A stretch of 64,000 bases of DNA, from assembly GCA_021613335.1 (NCBI GenBank), contig JAJTWR010000329.1, positions 2,134,501 through 2,198,500 of the forward strand, given 5' to 3'. Numbering within the stretch: position 1 is the stretch's first letter; every line of letters starts with the position of its first letter. The stretch is from Whitmania pigra. Lineage: Eukaryota > Annelida > Clitellata > Hirudinida > Haemopidae. The notes below the pieces were generated by a model. That model did no database searches and was not told the DNA's origin. It saw only the letters and a list, made by a program, of their open reading frames with translations. The translations under genes were made by a program, and so were the position numbers. Positions 1-20,687 of the stretch are shown piece by piece.

Positions 1-3000
1 GCCCCTTTCAAATTTGTTCCTCCAATATGGCCTCCTGTAATTGTCATTGCTGGAAACACAGGATTCTCCATATCTGTAAGCATTTCTGAAATAGCCTGGT
101 TCTTCATTTTCTGGATTGGCCATTCTTTGTTGAACTCCAACAATGACTTCCAAATCTCTTAGATCATCATTCAACTTGTTCACAAAATAAGATTCATCTC
201 TGTTTTTCTCAGGTTCGAGGCAAGTCTGGTTCTCAATCTCGAGACTTTGCGGGGTAATAAAACGCACCCTCCTCCTAGGTGCAGGCCAAGATTCACTTTT
301 GACACCACGCCCAATGTCAGCTTTGTCCAAATTACTTTGAAGTTTGTCAGACTCACAGATTTCCTCGTCTTCCACTAAGCCGAGTGGATCGTGACTCCTA
401 TTCTTCCTCATCCATGGTAAGTCGACTCCAACTAGTCAAAGCGATTATTAACATAATTATGAGAAATTACTTGATAACTAACTTAACTACAACATTCACA
501 TGACAAGAAATTGTTATCTTCTCATAACAAACATTGAGGATTTAAGGAAATAAAAGTAAAAACAAAACTAGATAAGACAAATTTTCTAACCTTTCATATC
601 AGGCTTGCTAGCAACAGCCAAAGGCTGATGTTCTTGATTAGACAAATTGAAGGCTCTGAAATTCCTTTGGTTGACATTTTTGTCAGATGATGGTGCTCCT
701 CTGCCAGATGCATGATCAGGATTGAAAGCTCTGACTTGGTTAATGGACTGAGTTGACAAATTCTCACTACTTTGTGGACTGGTCAAAGTGCTGCTTGTCA
801 GGGACATGGCATGTGACTTACTGACACTTGACATGGAAGAAGACAACACTTTCTTGATGCTCTGAGTGTTAAATTTCTTTAGCTCATCTTCTGCCATAGC
901 TTTTTCCAATTTCTCCAAAACTCCATAGCTTTCACAACCCCTCTGAGGCAAGAGGCCACCGGAATTTGTATCCGAGAGCTTCTTAATCTTTGGAAGCGAC
1001 ATAACATTCGACTTGCCCATCAGTGGAAGAATTGATTCCATACTTGCGAGGAAGTCCTTAGATTGCAGAACGCTTTCGGAACTTTTCGAAGCCGACAAAG
1101 TAGGCGTCTTCTCGGCAGACGATAACTTCCTGCTTTTCGATCTGCTTCTGCCAGATGTAAAGGTACTAGGTCTTCTCTTTGTTTTGTCTGAGATGTTTTC
1201 TTGAGTCTTATCAAATATTTTGGATATTTTATCTTGGCATGGCTTCTCATCATTTTCAGTAAGCTTGCTATCATCTCTGGTGGCCCTCTTGGATTTTCTT
1301 TGACCATACGACTGAACTTGAGGCATATTCAGGGCCTCTAAGAATGATGACTTCCTCTTACGAGTGTTCAATGCTTCACCCCTTTCTTCAAGGGTGGATG
1401 GGTTTTTCTTATCGACGGATTTGCTTTCTTCCCCAGCATCGGACGTACTTCCACTCAGAGAACTATCAATCTGGCAACGACATCATGGTAAAAATTCATA
1501 ATAATGACTATTTTTTCTAAAAAGTTGAAATTATAAAAGAGTTGTATGAGCATTTCAAAAGGTAAGACATTTAATCTGATTGTGAATCAAACAAACGCAA
1601 TGGCAACATATAGAGGTAAATTAGAAAGTTAAATTTTAAGCAAACAAACCCCTGCAAAGTTTGTGATGCACTCAAATTCTGAAAGAACAAATGTCAATGT
1701 GAAACCTAAATTTTGAAGATGGAAATAGTTCAACTTTTGCAACACCATATAAGCTTATGCAGCGAGCAGCATGTATCATGTGTTTATACATATGTCAATT
1801 CAGGCCACATCGTTGCACCTGCACGACTCAAATTAAATGGCAAAATAGTCATCTGAAAACCTGATAAAAATGCCAGTGACTCATTGACTGCCTCGAATGA
1901 ATTTTCATCTCTGCAGCTGAAAATTTATAAGTTTTAAGTCATATTCATTAAATTTGAAAATAGTGATGCAAAGTACAAATGCATCGGACCACAGCACTTA
2001 TGTGCACTTGTAAATTATGACTTATTAATCAATTTCAATGTGATTTACTTATATAAAGATGAAATGCTCCTGGTTAATTAATTAGCTATTAACCAAGTTT
2101 AATATAATCCTAACAACCTGAGGGACTCAAATTCCTGATTGGTCTTCATGGCCAACCTGGTGAGACTCTCCAAGGGCAGAGGTATGATGCTAACATGGGG
2201 CTGGAAGGAAGATGTCAAGTGAACTCCAGCCTTGACATTAACCTTGGAATTAATACCCATCTTTCTTCTGGGTCGACTTGACAAAGTAGCATTTGCAGGA
2301 TCAAAATCACAGCTGAAAGACTCGGGAGGGGAGTCAAGGCCTGGAATCATGATGCTCTCCAAACTGGAAGTGGGAACGACAGCTTCCGCAGAAAAATCAC
2401 GTTCCTGAACAGACATTCCCTGGTAAGTCTCTTTGGTTAGTAAGCTCATAACTTCAGAATGCAAAATGTCCCCGGCTGAAAATTCTTGCTTTGATTTCTT
2501 TGTGATCTTCGAATATTCAGTAGTTTTCAGACTGCTGGAGTTCTTGAACCTACTTTTCATGATTGTTGAAGAGTGGGAAACATATCTTTTGCTTGAATGT
2601 GTGAGTCTTTTCACAAAACGACCAATAAAGCCTTTAAAAGATTTTCTTGCAGATGGCTCCATCACTGCAAAGGCATCTTTGTTTAGAGAATCCGTGTTGC
2701 CTGGAAAATTTTCAGATACTGGCAAAGCATTTGGTGAGGTGGCAATAAAGTTTTGGATGGATTGATCAACTGCTTGCTTTATTAGGTCTCCTTGTGATGT
2801 TTCAAAAGGCCTCTCAAATGATTCGCCAGTGAAAGAAACATTTTCTTCTTGCTGTTCGTTATCGCTCGAAGAATCGCCTAGCACCTCAGAAGGAATTGGA
2901 TCATCAATATCTATGACAGCAGGGAAGACATTTATCTCAGATTGTCCATTGGTACAGTTACGATTTGCCTTTTTTGTTCCTTCAATAGAGAAACTGTTTT

Positions 3001-5575
3001 TTGCCGTAAATGTTATTTCATCATTTTCACCAAGGAGCTCTACAACCAACTTTTGTGCAAAAGAATTGACCACAAAATTTGAATTAATTTTCACATTTTC
3101 TTCTTTGATAGGCAAGTTAACTTTTGCAGTTAGATTCTCAAAGATGTTGGGCCTTTCCCATTTCCTGGTTGTCAGTATTTCTTTGGGAATGATGTCTTCT
3201 CTCTCATTATTATGTCTGTCAACAGTGAGATCTTCCAAGCACTCCACAGAAGGTCGAAAGATTGGCAGCATGTCCTGGGTTGATTCTTCACTTTCAGCTT
3301 TCATAAATTCCTCTGAAGGCTCAGCAGGACTATCATCACTGACCACATAATCTTCTAGACCAATAACATCATTTGAATCCTTGATATGTTTATTCATTGC
3401 ATCTTGCAAGCCATCTACATATTTAATATTTGCTCCATCATCCTTCGAGTGAAGTTCTGAATCTGTAACCGGCGCACCGACTTTGTTCGATTCATCCGTC
3501 ACGTCCGAGGGATGTTCGTCGGCCATATTTCCTTCTATAATATTTTGCGACGAACTATCCTTCACTTCTTCCGAGACGTTAACAACCTCATCGACCTCGA
3601 TATCCTCTAAATCAACAATTTCCAAATCATCGCTCATCGCATCACAGACGGCTTCAAGCTTCGACGGTTTGACGGGACGATGCTGAAGGACTTCTCCGGG
3701 AATCTCGCTGCTTATAGACAGAACTGTAAAATCAGAATTTACATTTACATTAGCAGAATTATTTTTAGATTGTATGGTTGTAGAAGCATTCCCATTACAA
3801 TCTAAATTATTTAAGTCTGGGCAAGTCACATTAGAGTCAGCATCTTCTTTTAAGTTGTCAACGATCGAATCAGAATGGACTTTAGGAATAACATCGTTGC
3901 AAGAACTGTAAACGAATTCTTTCGAGTCAGATTCGAAAGGTATCTCGGCGATGTCGGCTTCTGCAAAGCCGTCATCGAGTTCAAGTGGTATCGTGTCAGT
4001 GTCTGTCTCACCCTGAAATCCATCGTCAAAATTTGCCCCAATCGATTGATCTGCAGGCTTAATTTGATCTTGATTTTCAGAATAATTTAAAGAATCGGAT
4101 AATTGCTTAAGAGATTTGCCTTTATTTATTCTTGTAGTATTACGCCTTTTTTTCCTTTTTCTTCCTCTCTGTGGATGACTAGATTTTTTAGAGGTGACCT
4201 TTTTGTTCGAACTTTGGGTGATTTTGACAAAAGTATTAATGTTATCTGAAGAAATATTTTTGTCATCCAAGAGCTTGTCTTTACAATTCCTTGAATCAAC
4301 TAATCTTTCTTCACTTTTAGAAGTTTTAGGAAGATCAGTTGTCTTTTCATGAAGAACATCAAATTTGTTGTTCAAAGGAGGATATATTTCTAAAAGAACA
4401 TCTTTGTTACTTTCCACATTTAGAGTGACTTTCAATCTATTGGACTTACTTTCATTTATGGATAAACTTTCGTGATTTGATTTTTGTTCGGACAACTCCG
4501 CTACGGATTTCGTGATTTCGGGAGAACGAGTTTGTGGAGTGAAGCTGGAGTGGTTCATGTAAAAATCAATAGTTGAAAGACTAGTCGAAGAAGAATCTAA
4601 TATATCTGTACAGTTGGAAATGTTGAGGCCTTCGAGAATTCTGGAGTTTTCTGAGATTTCTGAAACATGGGATAACCGAGGAAAATTTGGAAAAGAAGAA
4701 AATACAGGGTCTGGACTTTCTTCGGAGGCAACGATGTTATGCTTTGATGGATCAGAAATCAAAGCTACACTTGATGTTTTTGATAAAGAGTTAGAAAAGT
4801 TTATGTTAAAAGCTGAAGATATACTGGGCACAAAATTTTTCTTTAAAGGATTAGACATTAAGTCTATCTCACTGAGCTTTTGACATGTAGCATGGTTTGA
4901 ATTATTCAAAGTTGATGAAGCAACTGAAATGTATTCATCAATGGAACAAGTTAGTCTGTTTAGTGGTGTGTTTGGACTTTTACACGCTTTTTCTAATAAG
5001 GGGCCAGGAGGTAACGGTGCGATGTCGTGAAAATGTGCAAGACTATTTATAAACGAGTTTGCGACTGGCCCCTCACTACTTTTGTTTTCTGAGGTGCAAA
5101 AATTCAGATCAACTGTTTTATCGGAATCGTATTCAATAGTACTATCATTTGCAAATATACCCTCAATTGCAGACATGTCATAATCTCTGCACGACATAGT
5201 CCTTTTTGGTCTTACAGGCTTTTTCGTAGGTTGAGTTTTTCTATGCCTTTTAACCTTGCGACTTAAAGTGTCAATGAGCATCTTTGTACAATTCTCTCCT
5301 TGCTTTTGACCTATTGTGCCATTGGAAAATATGTGATCATCAACATCATCTGCATTAGTTGACCATGATCTGTTAAATTTTCTAACATCTTTGCAATTTG
5401 CATTCTTTCTGGAACTTTTGGTACTGTTATTTTTTGACTTTAAGTTGGCATCATGTTGATGAATTTCATTTGCAAATAAGTCCGCTCCATTTGCGTTGCA
5501 TGCAAGCCACACTTCTTTTGTAAATCTCATCACAAACGAAGTCTCCGTTTTATGACAAGTTACTCCTTTTTTCAT
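1..5575 (-). CDS. Very large unrecognised disordered protein, 5 exons, 3' end beyond window
   Basis: I do not recognise this protein. My model has exons 5575-2118, 1916-1861, 1678-1650, 1470-591 and 425-1. Every junction has GT-AG borders and matching phase (2, 1, 0, 1), giving 1616 codons to the window edge with no stop. The start is the ATG at 5575-5573, the first of the long open frame. The sequence is Ser/Asn/Asp/Glu-rich with short basic patches (for example GRKRKKRRN), no membrane segment and no catalytic domain I can name, as in large nuclear scaffold or chromosome proteins. Near residues 1527-1530 it carries RVRF, the form of a PP1-docking RVxF motif; function there is inference. The TAA at 2101-2099 would end the protein inside exon 1, but the 56-nt and 29-nt exons continue the acidic frame, so I favour splicing. 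The missing C-terminus may hold the diagnostic domain. Confidence 0.75.
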
Positions 5576-6399
5576 ATTTGATTTGTGTACAAATTAGAAT
5601 TGATTGTCGCAAAATATGTCTAAGTTTGTTTTATAAGAAATGTCTGTCAGATAATGGCAAACCATACTATGTACACAGTGACATTTATCATTTTGTTAGT
5701 CGACTTCAGATAACTCTCACCGCGACAAGTACAAAAACTTCAAGCAGTATCAAACCTCCGAAATCCATCTAACACGTTTTGCGCGATGAAAAGTACACGT
5801 AAAATTTGCAGTCACGAGAGTTTACTCCAGCACAAGTTTTGAAACATTTTTGCAGAAATCTATTTAACTAAACAAAGACCGTAAATGTCGACAGGTATCT
5901 TGCGACTTTTATACTGACGCTTATCAGACCAAATTTTGAGAAAATGCATAAATTAAAGAAACAATTTTAATTACAACTCACTTAGCTTTCAATCATAACC
6001 TTGCCGAGAACAGACAGCAGGCCAAAAGCGCGAATACCCATACCCAGCGAAAGGCACCGACATAAGTGTCGCCAAAATGTTCTTGGCCACCATAAGCAAT
6101 TAAATCAAGTTTTGGTATCTATGTTTTGAATAATGTTTTATGGCTACCTTGCTAAGACCGACAAAAATGATTCATAATACCAAAAAATAATTCAGCTTAA
6201 AAGACCATATCACCCAAACACCAACTCCATACAAATAATATTTTATTAGGAGGGAATGAATACACGAAGACCATAGCGAAAATCGCTAAAATCAGTATCT
6301 ATTAACACTAAGCATAACACAAAGATGGAACTAGCAAATTAAATGTTATTTACAATCAAAAGGCACCTATAGAGCAATGAATTGCAGACGATCAGTCAG
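5576..6399. other. Gap between the large protein and BET1L
   Basis: No coding exon could be supported. The left part is the 5' flank of the large minus-strand gene. The right part is the BET1L 3' UTR, with a minus-strand AATAAA at 6247-6242, about 150 bases past the stop codon. Confidence 0.5.
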
Positions 6400-6839
6400 T
6401 CAACTCCTCAACCAAGAGATACCAAAGTAAAGCAGGAAGAACAGTGCAATCAGAAACATAATGGAATAACACATCAATCGACGGTTTCCTTTGCCGGACG
6501 ATATCATGTTGTCAATTCTCTTAAGGCTTCCTGAGAGAAGGCCCGTTGCACTGCCAAAATCTCCATCCTACGAGCAATAGATTGGTAAGTTTAAAAAAAT
6601 TGATAAACAAATAGCTCATTGCATACCATCCCTGATAAAAATTTATTAGAATCTTTTGATTCAGTTTCTATGTCCACTGCAAGCTAAAATAAAATAAAAT
6701 AGTACTTATTTGCCAATATGCAAACAATTATTTAATAATGTCTACAACAAACATTTTTAAGCCTGGCGACTTTATTGGCCAAGTTTTCAGTCATGTGCTG
6801 ATTCTGTCTATCCAAAGTTTCAGTGCCATCAGAATTCAT
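6400..6839 (-). CDS. BET1L: BET1-like Golgi SNARE (GS15), complete, 3 exons
   Basis: Tail-anchored SNARE of the Golgi that acts in retrograde and intra-Golgi vesicle fusion (family knowledge). Exons are 6839-6753, 6683-6627 and 6567-6400, all GT-AG and phase 0, giving 103 aa against about 111 in human. The N-terminal part reads ETLDRQNQHMTENLANKVAR, matching the family segment with the conserved LxxxVxxLK pattern. The middle holds DFGSATGLLSGSLKR, equivalent to the TSLLTGSVKR region of BET1L rather than BET1. Residues about 79-100 form one hydrophobic membrane anchor, followed only by a few residues, so the protein faces the cytosol. The start ATG follows an AAG|GC sequence that could be a 5' UTR acceptor. 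The gene lies head-to-head with SS18, about 1 kb apart. Confidence 0.9.
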
Positions 6840-7833
6840 GCCTTAAAATTAATAATTCAAGTCATCAACACAATATACCTCTTAGATGAAGCACTAAATC
6901 AATTTAATTGAAAAATTTATATTAAATACAGACATGCTAGTTTTGTTTTTGAGGTCAAGGCAAAATAATGATCACTGTCCTCAAACAGTCCTAATGCCAG
7001 TAACTATTTATTTGCTCATCAGTCTCTTAAATTGAAATATCCAATATTTTCTCAAGGCAATTGCATTCCAGTTTCACATCTTGTGAAATGATCTAAAATT
7101 CTGACTGGACCCACTTTAAAGATTCATAAATTATTTAGAAAAGAAAATAATGTTCTCAATTATGTTTTCTTCGCATTTTTAAATCGTCAATGATGTTGGA
7201 AATTACATTATGTTACGTTACATATGGCGAGACCAGAATTTAATTCTTTGCATCAAGCCTAACCGTTAATATGCGGTCCTATCACAATAGCGTCTCACCA
7301 CATCTTATCATCTTAAGTAGCAGTTAAGTAAATATATAGGTATACATATGGCACTTGCAGTGTCACTATACCTCCATCTCAAAATTCGAAAAACGTGGAA
7401 GGCATTAAGTATCTTAAATCAGATACTGAAATAGAATTACACCACCTCTGGAGTTCCGATAATTCCAATTGCTCATATTAGACAGTCTGGCTCGCCTTGT
7501 CAACAAAGTCTTTACGAATCGAATTATATTGGTGCGACACGCCACGGATTATTTCGAGCTCTGTTATCATTTTTTGCGCATATATTTATATATTTATTTA
7601 AATAGATGACAAATTAACAATTATATAAATGTAAATTAATTTTCTTATGAGACATTTAAACAGTTGTGCAATTTTAGACAATGCAAATATTTAAATTTAA
7701 TTTTTAAATAAAATTACAACTTTTATTTATATTTTAAAATTAAATGTACATGTTTTAATCCATGTTGATTCTGAGTCGCCTTTGATTTTTTGGGAGAACG
7801 CTACTTGCTTTTGTTTGTGCCGATATTGGAACG
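6840..7833. promoter_or_regulatory. Shared 5' region between BET1L (-) and SS18 (+)
   Basis: About 1 kb separates two divergent start codons. No coding exon is visible; the right half (7570-7760) is very AT-rich. It must contain the promoters and 5' UTRs of both genes unless one has a distal first exon. I could not pick out individual factor sites with confidence. Confidence 0.45.
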
Positions 7834-10233
7834 ATGTCGGTTGTTTTTATGCCAAATAATCAAAAAGGAAAGGTTCCCCCAAATCAAGCTACTATACAAA
7901 AGGTTGGTCAAAAGTCCTTTGTGATGGATGTTACTATTGGGAAATCGACCAACCATGACCAAACAGACCCTGCTATTTTTTTTAACATATTGATGACATA
8001 GTTTGACATCAATTTAGTAAAATTAGGTAGAAGCAGAACTTAGAGAACGAACGATCTCGAATGTTCGTGTATTGGTTTTCTGCAAAACAATTTCGTGACT
8101 AAGTTTTAGGCAAACTAGTCGAGGCTGTAATTTAAAACTTAACCATGGATGGTTTAATGTCTCTTAATAAATGTTAGTTTATCTTTCAATGTTGCTTTAC
8201 AGTTGCTAGATGAAAACAGTCACTTCATCCAAACAATCATTGAGTATCAGAGTAAAGGTCGAGCCAATGAAACACTACAGTGAGAAATTTGCTTAGGCAC
8301 CAGTTGGACATTTTTATAGTGAAATTTTGTTTTGTTTTAGCTACCAACAAGTATTGCACAGAAACTTAGTTTACCTAGCAACCATTGCAGATAGCAGTCA
8401 AAATGTTCAAAACTTACTGCCACCTGTGAGTAATTGTAATACATAGAATGCTGGATTTTAATTTGTGTCTTTGTTACTCAATGCCACTGAAAATTACTCT
8501 ACCTAGGCACCAGGACAAATGCCCAATCATCCCGGAGGTTCAAACCAAATGGGCATGCCAGGTCCCATGCAGAATGGTCAGGGGATGGGACCAGGAAATC
8601 CTGGAATGGGACAGATAATGGGTGGAGGTCCCAATGCCAGCAACAACTCAAACATGCCCATGATGGCCAGTAACATGCCTCCAATGATGAATGCTGGAGG
8701 GATGCCCATGATGCACCAACAATCCATGCCCCCTGGTAGTACTGGAGGTTTCAAAATTGCTTTGACATTTGTAATTAATGGGGAATCATGTTCAAATTTT
8801 TTAATAGATTTAAAATGGTTGATAATACTTTTATTATAGGGCCACAAATGGGAATTCAGGGCAACATGGGTTATAATGCTGGCCCGCCTGGGGGAATGCA
8901 CCAGCCTGGTGGATACCCACCCAACAATTCTCAAATGACTTCTCAACACCAAATGTTGCCTCAACAACAGATGATGAACTCTCAGCCTCAAAATGTTTCA
9001 TCTCATCAGCCCACAAATCAGCAGCAGCAGCAACAACAACAGCAGCAGGCACCACCATCTCAACCACCAATCCCTCCGAGCTCTCCTGCTCAGACTCCAG
9101 GATTGCAACAACACAGTCCTAATTCTCAACAGCAGTCCTTGCAGGGAAACCAACCACCAGGACAACAACAACAACAGCAACAGCCACCTCAACAACAAGG
9201 TGCACAGCAACAGGCTCCTCCTCCCCAGCAAGGGATGATGCCTTCCCAACCCTCACCCCAGCTCCACCATCAGCAGTCTTCTCAAAGTCAAACGATGATG
9301 ATGCAACATTCCAGTAGTCCGATGATGCCCTCGAACTCCAGGCACATGGTTCCGCAGAATGTCATGGCTCGCAGGAGTCCCCTTCCAGGTCTGTTGAGAA
9401 ATTATCTGAAATTAAGCCTTTTTGGCACTTCATTTAGTGGGAATTTTTTTGCAGGCGGTCAATACGGTGGAATGGGTCAACCAAATTATGGTCAGTTCTC
9501 CAATCAGCCGTACTACCATCCTGGTGGATCTTATCAGCAAGGAGGTCAAATGCATCCGAATCATCCATACGGAGCATATCCGCAGCCAAACCACGATCAG
9601 TACGGCAATTACATGGGCCAGGGACCTAGATCTATGGGTGGGCCGCCGGGACATATGGGTCCCGGTGGAATGCACATGGGTCAAGGCAATCCCCAGATGG
9701 GATTTGGGGGTCAGCATGTTGGCATGGGAGGCACTCCATACGGGGGGCCACATATGGGTCCTGGTGGGCCCCATCAAATGAGTCACCAAATGCATATGGG
9801 TCCTGGAAATTCTCAGATTGGACCTGCTGGTGGTCAGATGAACATGGGCTCCGGTGCTCCTCCAATGGGCCCAGGGGCCCCGCAGATGGGACCTGGGATG
9901 GGCCTCGTGGGATCACAGATGGGTATGACATGCCAGGGAAATTCTCAGGTTGGCTCTGCAGGCTCACCGATGAATTCTGCTGCTCAACACATGAACCAGC
10001 AAGGACCTCAGCAAATGTCTTGGAACAGCCAAATAAACTCCGGGCCGTCCGGTTCTCCCATGGGGTCGTCCAACAGCGGATCCGGCGGGGGTGGAAATCA
10101 GCCCGGCGGAAGAAGCAGCAGTGCAGGGAGCCAGGGTGGCAACAGCAACAGCGGTCCCTCTACGCCTCAAGGCTCAACTCCGGGCTCCCAATCGTCTTCG
10201 TCGTATCACGGTTTTGGTCAGAATCAGTTTTGA
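7834..10233 (+). CDS. SS18: SS18-type BAF (SWI/SNF) chromatin remodelling subunit, complete, 6 exons
   Basis: Subunit of the BAF nucleosome-remodelling complex and transcriptional coactivator, nuclear (family knowledge). Exons are 7834-7902, 8203-8279, 8341-8425, 8507-8747, 8840-9388 and 9455-10233; all introns are GT-AG with matching phases, giving 599 aa. Residues 1 to about 78 are the SNH domain, recognised by QATIQKLLDENSHFIQTI, YQQVLHRNLVYLATIADS and QNVQNLLPP. The rest is the QPGY-like coactivator tail, here rich in Met, Gly, Gln, Pro and Ser: a Gln run is encoded near 9018-9048, GPGGPHMG-type repeats near 9600-9900, and the protein ends YHGFGQNQF. It is clearly longer than vertebrate SS18 (about 400 aa) because of this tail. 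Paralogues SS18 and SS18L1 cannot be told apart here; in invertebrates there is usually one gene. Confidence 0.92.
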
Positions 10234-10731
10234 AGTTATCTTCTGTGTTCAAGCTTTTCAACGACTATATTCCACAACTACTTGATTTGGTTTTGAGTGT
10301 CATGGGTTGCATTTTTTGTTCCATTACCATAGTTGTTTAATTTTACAACACGTTAAATTGCTTTCCTGAGAATGGTTTTGTTTTAAATCTAGTGACATTT
10401 TGTTGCTTTTGTCGCCGTTTTTTTTTCTGTGGAGGTCAAAATTTGCAGCTGTGTCTTTTGAGAGTGACCATAATTTTTTTTATAAAAATATTTCTGGGCT
10501 GTTTATTCCTTGAAAGCAGAATATTATTGCATTGTATCTATTCGGGCATGGTGTGGCTGTTGGTGTCTGCCACTTCTTATTGGGAGGAGGTGTTAGTGGG
10601 GCTCAGTGGGATTGACTTCTTGGCCGATTGCCATTTTTCAGGATAGAAATCCTGAAGGGTCAGCATAGAACGGTGCTACCAAAGATGTGTATGTAAGAAT
10701 TTTCATAGTTTTGTAGTACTTTTCTTTTTGT

Positions 10732-10737
10732 AATAAA
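10732..10737 (+). promoter_or_regulatory. Poly(A) signal for SS18
   Basis: AATAAA lies about 500 bases after the SS18 stop codon, in an otherwise gene-free stretch, so it is the likely 3' end signal. Confidence 0.5.
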
Positions 10738-10739
10738 CG

Positions 10740-12470
10740 GGAATAGGAAAAGGAAAGAGATCGGATACAACAACTTGGCAGCTTGCTTGCATTCAGTTCG
10801 ACGTTCAGCTTCTCTACAGTCAGGTTTATCTCTCCCAGTTCGTCTGGCGAGTCGCAACGAATGATAAAAATTTAAAAAGTGAAATTGTATTTTGGACGCT
10901 GGTTTTCGAACAAAGAGATCAATGAAGCGAGCCCCGTGTGCTGCTTAGGCCTGATGGCTAAAGTGTGGTGTCACGACCAGGTGTAGTGACTGCTAACGCA
11001 TGTTTCTCTAATGCAGACGTCTCGAACAATTCAAATTGAATTGCTGTTGTCTTGATTTGGAAGGATTGGGAAAGGTGGAAATGGCGTATGCGCCTAATAT
11101 CCGAGCCCCGAGTGGGAAGCCACACATCAGGAAAAAACGACTAAGCAGTCTGGAGATTGCAAGCTACCTGCTTAATAAATTTGTCGATGCAATTTTCCGA
11201 ATGACAACGCGTGGACCGTAAGCAACTTCTTGTCGGATGCTGGCTGCTGTTCAGTCAACTGTTGTAGCTGGCTCGCGTACCCATTAATAAAGTAAACCGA
11301 TACGTGAATAAATTATAAATAAAAACAAGCAGTCGTGAAGTAGGGGTTTGAAGCGATATCTTGTTCTGGAGTGGAGTTTAATGGCTGAGTAATAATTAAG
11401 GAGATAGGCAAGATACAACAATCTACAACATGCATCACTACGTCCGATGCACGCTTTCACGCATAATGGAGCAGTAGCGATGCTGTAGCATTTGTCTGTT
11501 TTGCTTCTTATTGTTGGGCTTGTTGTTCGTCTTGTTTGCGGCATTATCATCTTCCCTGTGATCCTCTGTTCCTGCGATATTTGATTCTGGTCTTTTAAAA
11601 AATTCTTCAAATCCTCGATTGAACAGTTTAAATCGAATTCGTAAAACAGTGATGTCGACTTTTTCCGAACACTGAAAACATCTGGAAAATTAGTTTGGAA
11701 TTCTTTTCAATTTGGACTTCCAAATTCTGAGTGAGCATCATTGTTTTCCGATTGCATCATGTATTAGTACATTTGTAAATTTAAGCATCTTATCTCAGAG
11801 GTGTAGTATATTTTAGACAAACTGAAACTAAATGATTTAAAGTTTGTTAAATGAATTTTCTAATTACTTCGCATCAGTCATCAGTAGCGTCTTATCTTCT
11901 GGTGGTACCATACCAACTGCTAAGTTAGGAGCCGCTGTGATGATAACGACAGAAAGTTTCTTGAATTCACTAGCTAGCAAAAATTTAGAATTTGTTCTGC
12001 GAAGTAACGAATGACCAATATTATTCTAAAAATTACTTTGATGAGATGCCATATGTTGGACGAAGTACAAGAGAAATTACGTGAACAAACGAAATATTTG
12101 CACGGATTCATTTGAAATTAAAACAAGAAGCGAAATTCACGAGAATTTTTGTGGAATGTTTTATCAAATAAGCTTCTGCACGTGAAGTCCGTTGGCTTGT
12201 TCCAACATTTCTTGAGCGATAAGATTAAGAAAGGGGGCTTTTTATCTCCGATAGGAAGCTTGTAGCAGTCTCGAATTCTTGAATAAATTACTTGCTGTTC
12301 TAAACCTGGTATTTCAGAAACTAAGGATTCTTTTTATAAACTTACGAGAATATTTTTTGCAGGTCAAAAAAAAAAGATAAGCATTGAAAGGTTCACGTAA
12401 GATACAAGAGTTTCCGGAGAAGATAATTTCTGCATTCCGTTGCTAAGATCAAGGAAGGAAGAGAAGAAGG
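10740..12470. other. Gene-free upstream region of G alpha-o
   Basis: No coding exon could be supported. Short open frames here (for example 11284-11610 on the minus strand) have no recognisable family and no conserved-looking composition. A good acceptor-like sequence (a T-run followed by TTTTTTGCAG) ends at 12362, 109 bases before the G alpha-o ATG, so the mRNA leader may be spliced there. Confidence 0.4.

Positions 12471-20687
<8,217 letters not shown>

Noticed and set aside
2433..3350. Plus-strand open frames opposite the giant gene
   Set aside because: Antisense shadows of a long low-complexity exon; no independent start context or homology.
8578..9795. Several overlapping frames on both strands across SS18
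   Set aside because: Shadows of the Met/Gly/Gln-rich coding sequence; the SS18 frame alone matches the family and joins to the SNH exons.
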